This document shows positions 63,441 to 64,000 of a stretch of DNA of 64,000 bases, piece by piece. The DNA is taken from contig NZ_JQMO01000003.1 in assembly GCF_000744785.1 (NCBI RefSeq), positions 2,852,001 to 2,916,000 on the forward strand, written 5' to 3'. Position 1 is the first letter of the stretch; every line of letters starts with the position of its first letter. Source of the DNA: Kitasatospora azatica KCTC 9699. Its GTDB lineage: Bacteria > Actinomycetota > Actinomycetes > Streptomycetales > Streptomycetaceae. A model generated the notes under the pieces. It searched no databases and was not told the origin of the DNA. It saw only the letters and a list, made by a program, of their open reading frames with translations. The position numbers and the translations under genes were made by a program.

Positions 63441-64000
63441 GAGAACTCATGCCCTTCACTGCTTGCACCACGTGTGCTGGTCGCCTGGTCCCCGTTGTCC
63501 AGGTGTGTGGCCCGGCCGGACCGGGTGCCCTTCAGGAAGGCGCCCATGATCGCCGCCGTCTCCGCGCCGGAGCGGCTCGAGCTCCCCGGGCCGGGCGTGG
63601 TCGGCGGCACGATCGCCATCGGCCGCTTGCGTCGTCGCAGCGGCAGTCCGTCGGCGGTCGAACCCAGGGCCCGCTCGGACTCGGACCCAGCCGCTGCCGG
63701 CATCGGTGCCGGCAGCGCGGCGGAGGAGATGGGCGCGGAGGACATGGATGCGGCGGGAACTCTCTTCTCGGGCATGCCGGTGAGCAGTTCGTGCGGCAGC
63801 AGGACCACCGCGCGCACCCCTCCGTACGGTGAGGAGGAGTCGACCGACACCTCGAAGCCGAAGCGTTCGCACAGGACGCCGATCACAGCCAGGCCGAACT
63901 GCGGCGGATTGCCGAGCCCGGCGACGCCCGAGACCCGCTCGCTGCTCAGCAGCTTCTCGGCGCGCGCCCGCTCCTCGTCGTTCATGCCGACGCCGGCGTC
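63437..64000 (-). CDS. cvnA: Conservon sensor kinase-like protein CvnA, partial
   Basis: Only the C-terminal 187 residues are in view; the gene continues past the right edge. The visible start has DAGVGMNDEERARAEKLL (the ATP-lid G1 box), then SGVAGLGNPPQFGLAVIG (G2-like) and GGVRAVVLLP, typical of the histidine-kinase-like ATPase domain. A Ser/Arg/Pro-rich tail follows. ATG 63985 is inside the domain, not the true start. Confidence 0.9.
   Translation of the reverse strand, partial: DAGVGMNDEERARAEKLLSSERVSGVAGLGNPPQFGLAVIGVLCERFGFEVSVDSSSPYGGVRAVVLLPHELLTGMPEKRVPAASMSSAPISSAALPAPMPAAAGSESERALGSTADGLPLRRRKRPMAIVPPTTPGPGSSSRSGAETAAIMGAFLKGTRSGRATHLDNGDQATSTRGASSEGHEFS

Overview
The window looks like chromosomal DNA of a high-GC filamentous actinomycete, Streptomyces or Kitasatospora. 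Codon third positions are almost all G or C, GTG and TTG starts are common, and a few TTA codons sit in regulatory genes. Marker families also fit: the dnaK-grpE-dnaJ-hspR operon with HspR-type operators, AfsA, a SARP regulator and a conservon (cvn).

Layout. (1) About 1-9260 is an accessory island of mostly lower-GC genes: an HNH endonuclease, two convergent DUF4365-plus-membrane paralogues, a DUF4419 protein, and a tight operon of a UvrD-like helicase, a DarT-like ADP-ribosyltransferase and an ADP-ribosylglycohydrolase. It ends against a 3'-truncated aminotransferase gene; a second small scrap of the same gene lies inside it at 3696-3750. (2) About 10055-15941 is housekeeping: a cupin, a YbjN protein, clpB, a LysR regulator and a TDT-family transporter. 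(3) About 16085-22869 holds four paralogous regulators (TrmB-like N-terminus, LuxR-type C-terminus) and a relic of a fifth, a DsrE-like protein, a nucleoside deoxyribosyltransferase-like protein, and a 77-residue exported peptide with three Trp-Gly repeats. Two near-identical palindromic operators lie in front of the peptide gene. (4) About 22996-33828 is core chromosome: the heat-shock operon, an Fe-S reductase, an NDP-sugar pyrophosphorylase, a Yip1 protein, an AlaX-like protein, dcd, a zinc-ribbon protein, then tRNA-Gly(CCC) at 34039.

(5) From about 34200 to 57800 lies a biosynthetic cluster. Its regulatory layer is a SARP, an XRE regulator and AfsA, all three with TTA codons. Its supply layer is a 2-isopropylmalate synthase homologue and a branched-chain 2-oxoacid dehydrogenase (E1 alpha, E1 beta, E2). 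Its assembly layer is KAS III, ACP, KAS II, ketoreductase, malonyl transferase, a thioesterase and an acyl-CoA carboxylase epsilon subunit. Its tailoring layer includes a FAD monooxygenase, a Tat-exported FAD oxidase, an aldo/keto reductase, SDRs, cupins and a phosphotriesterase-like lactonase. AfsA overlaps a HAD phosphatase gene. I infer that iso-branched acyl-CoA is primed on a dedicated ACP and becomes a butyrolactone/butenolide-like or short polyketide product. (6) About 57910-64000 carries a flavin monooxygenase, a DMATS-type indole prenyltransferase with a coupled short ORF, and the conservon P450-cvnD-cvnC-cvnB-cvnA; cvnA runs off the right edge.

Strongest leads for something undescribed: the helicase-DarT-glycohydrolase operon; the peptide gene with twin palindromic operators among paralogous regulators; the paired DUF4365-membrane proteins; and the AfsA-centred cluster that carries its own branched-chain precursor supply.
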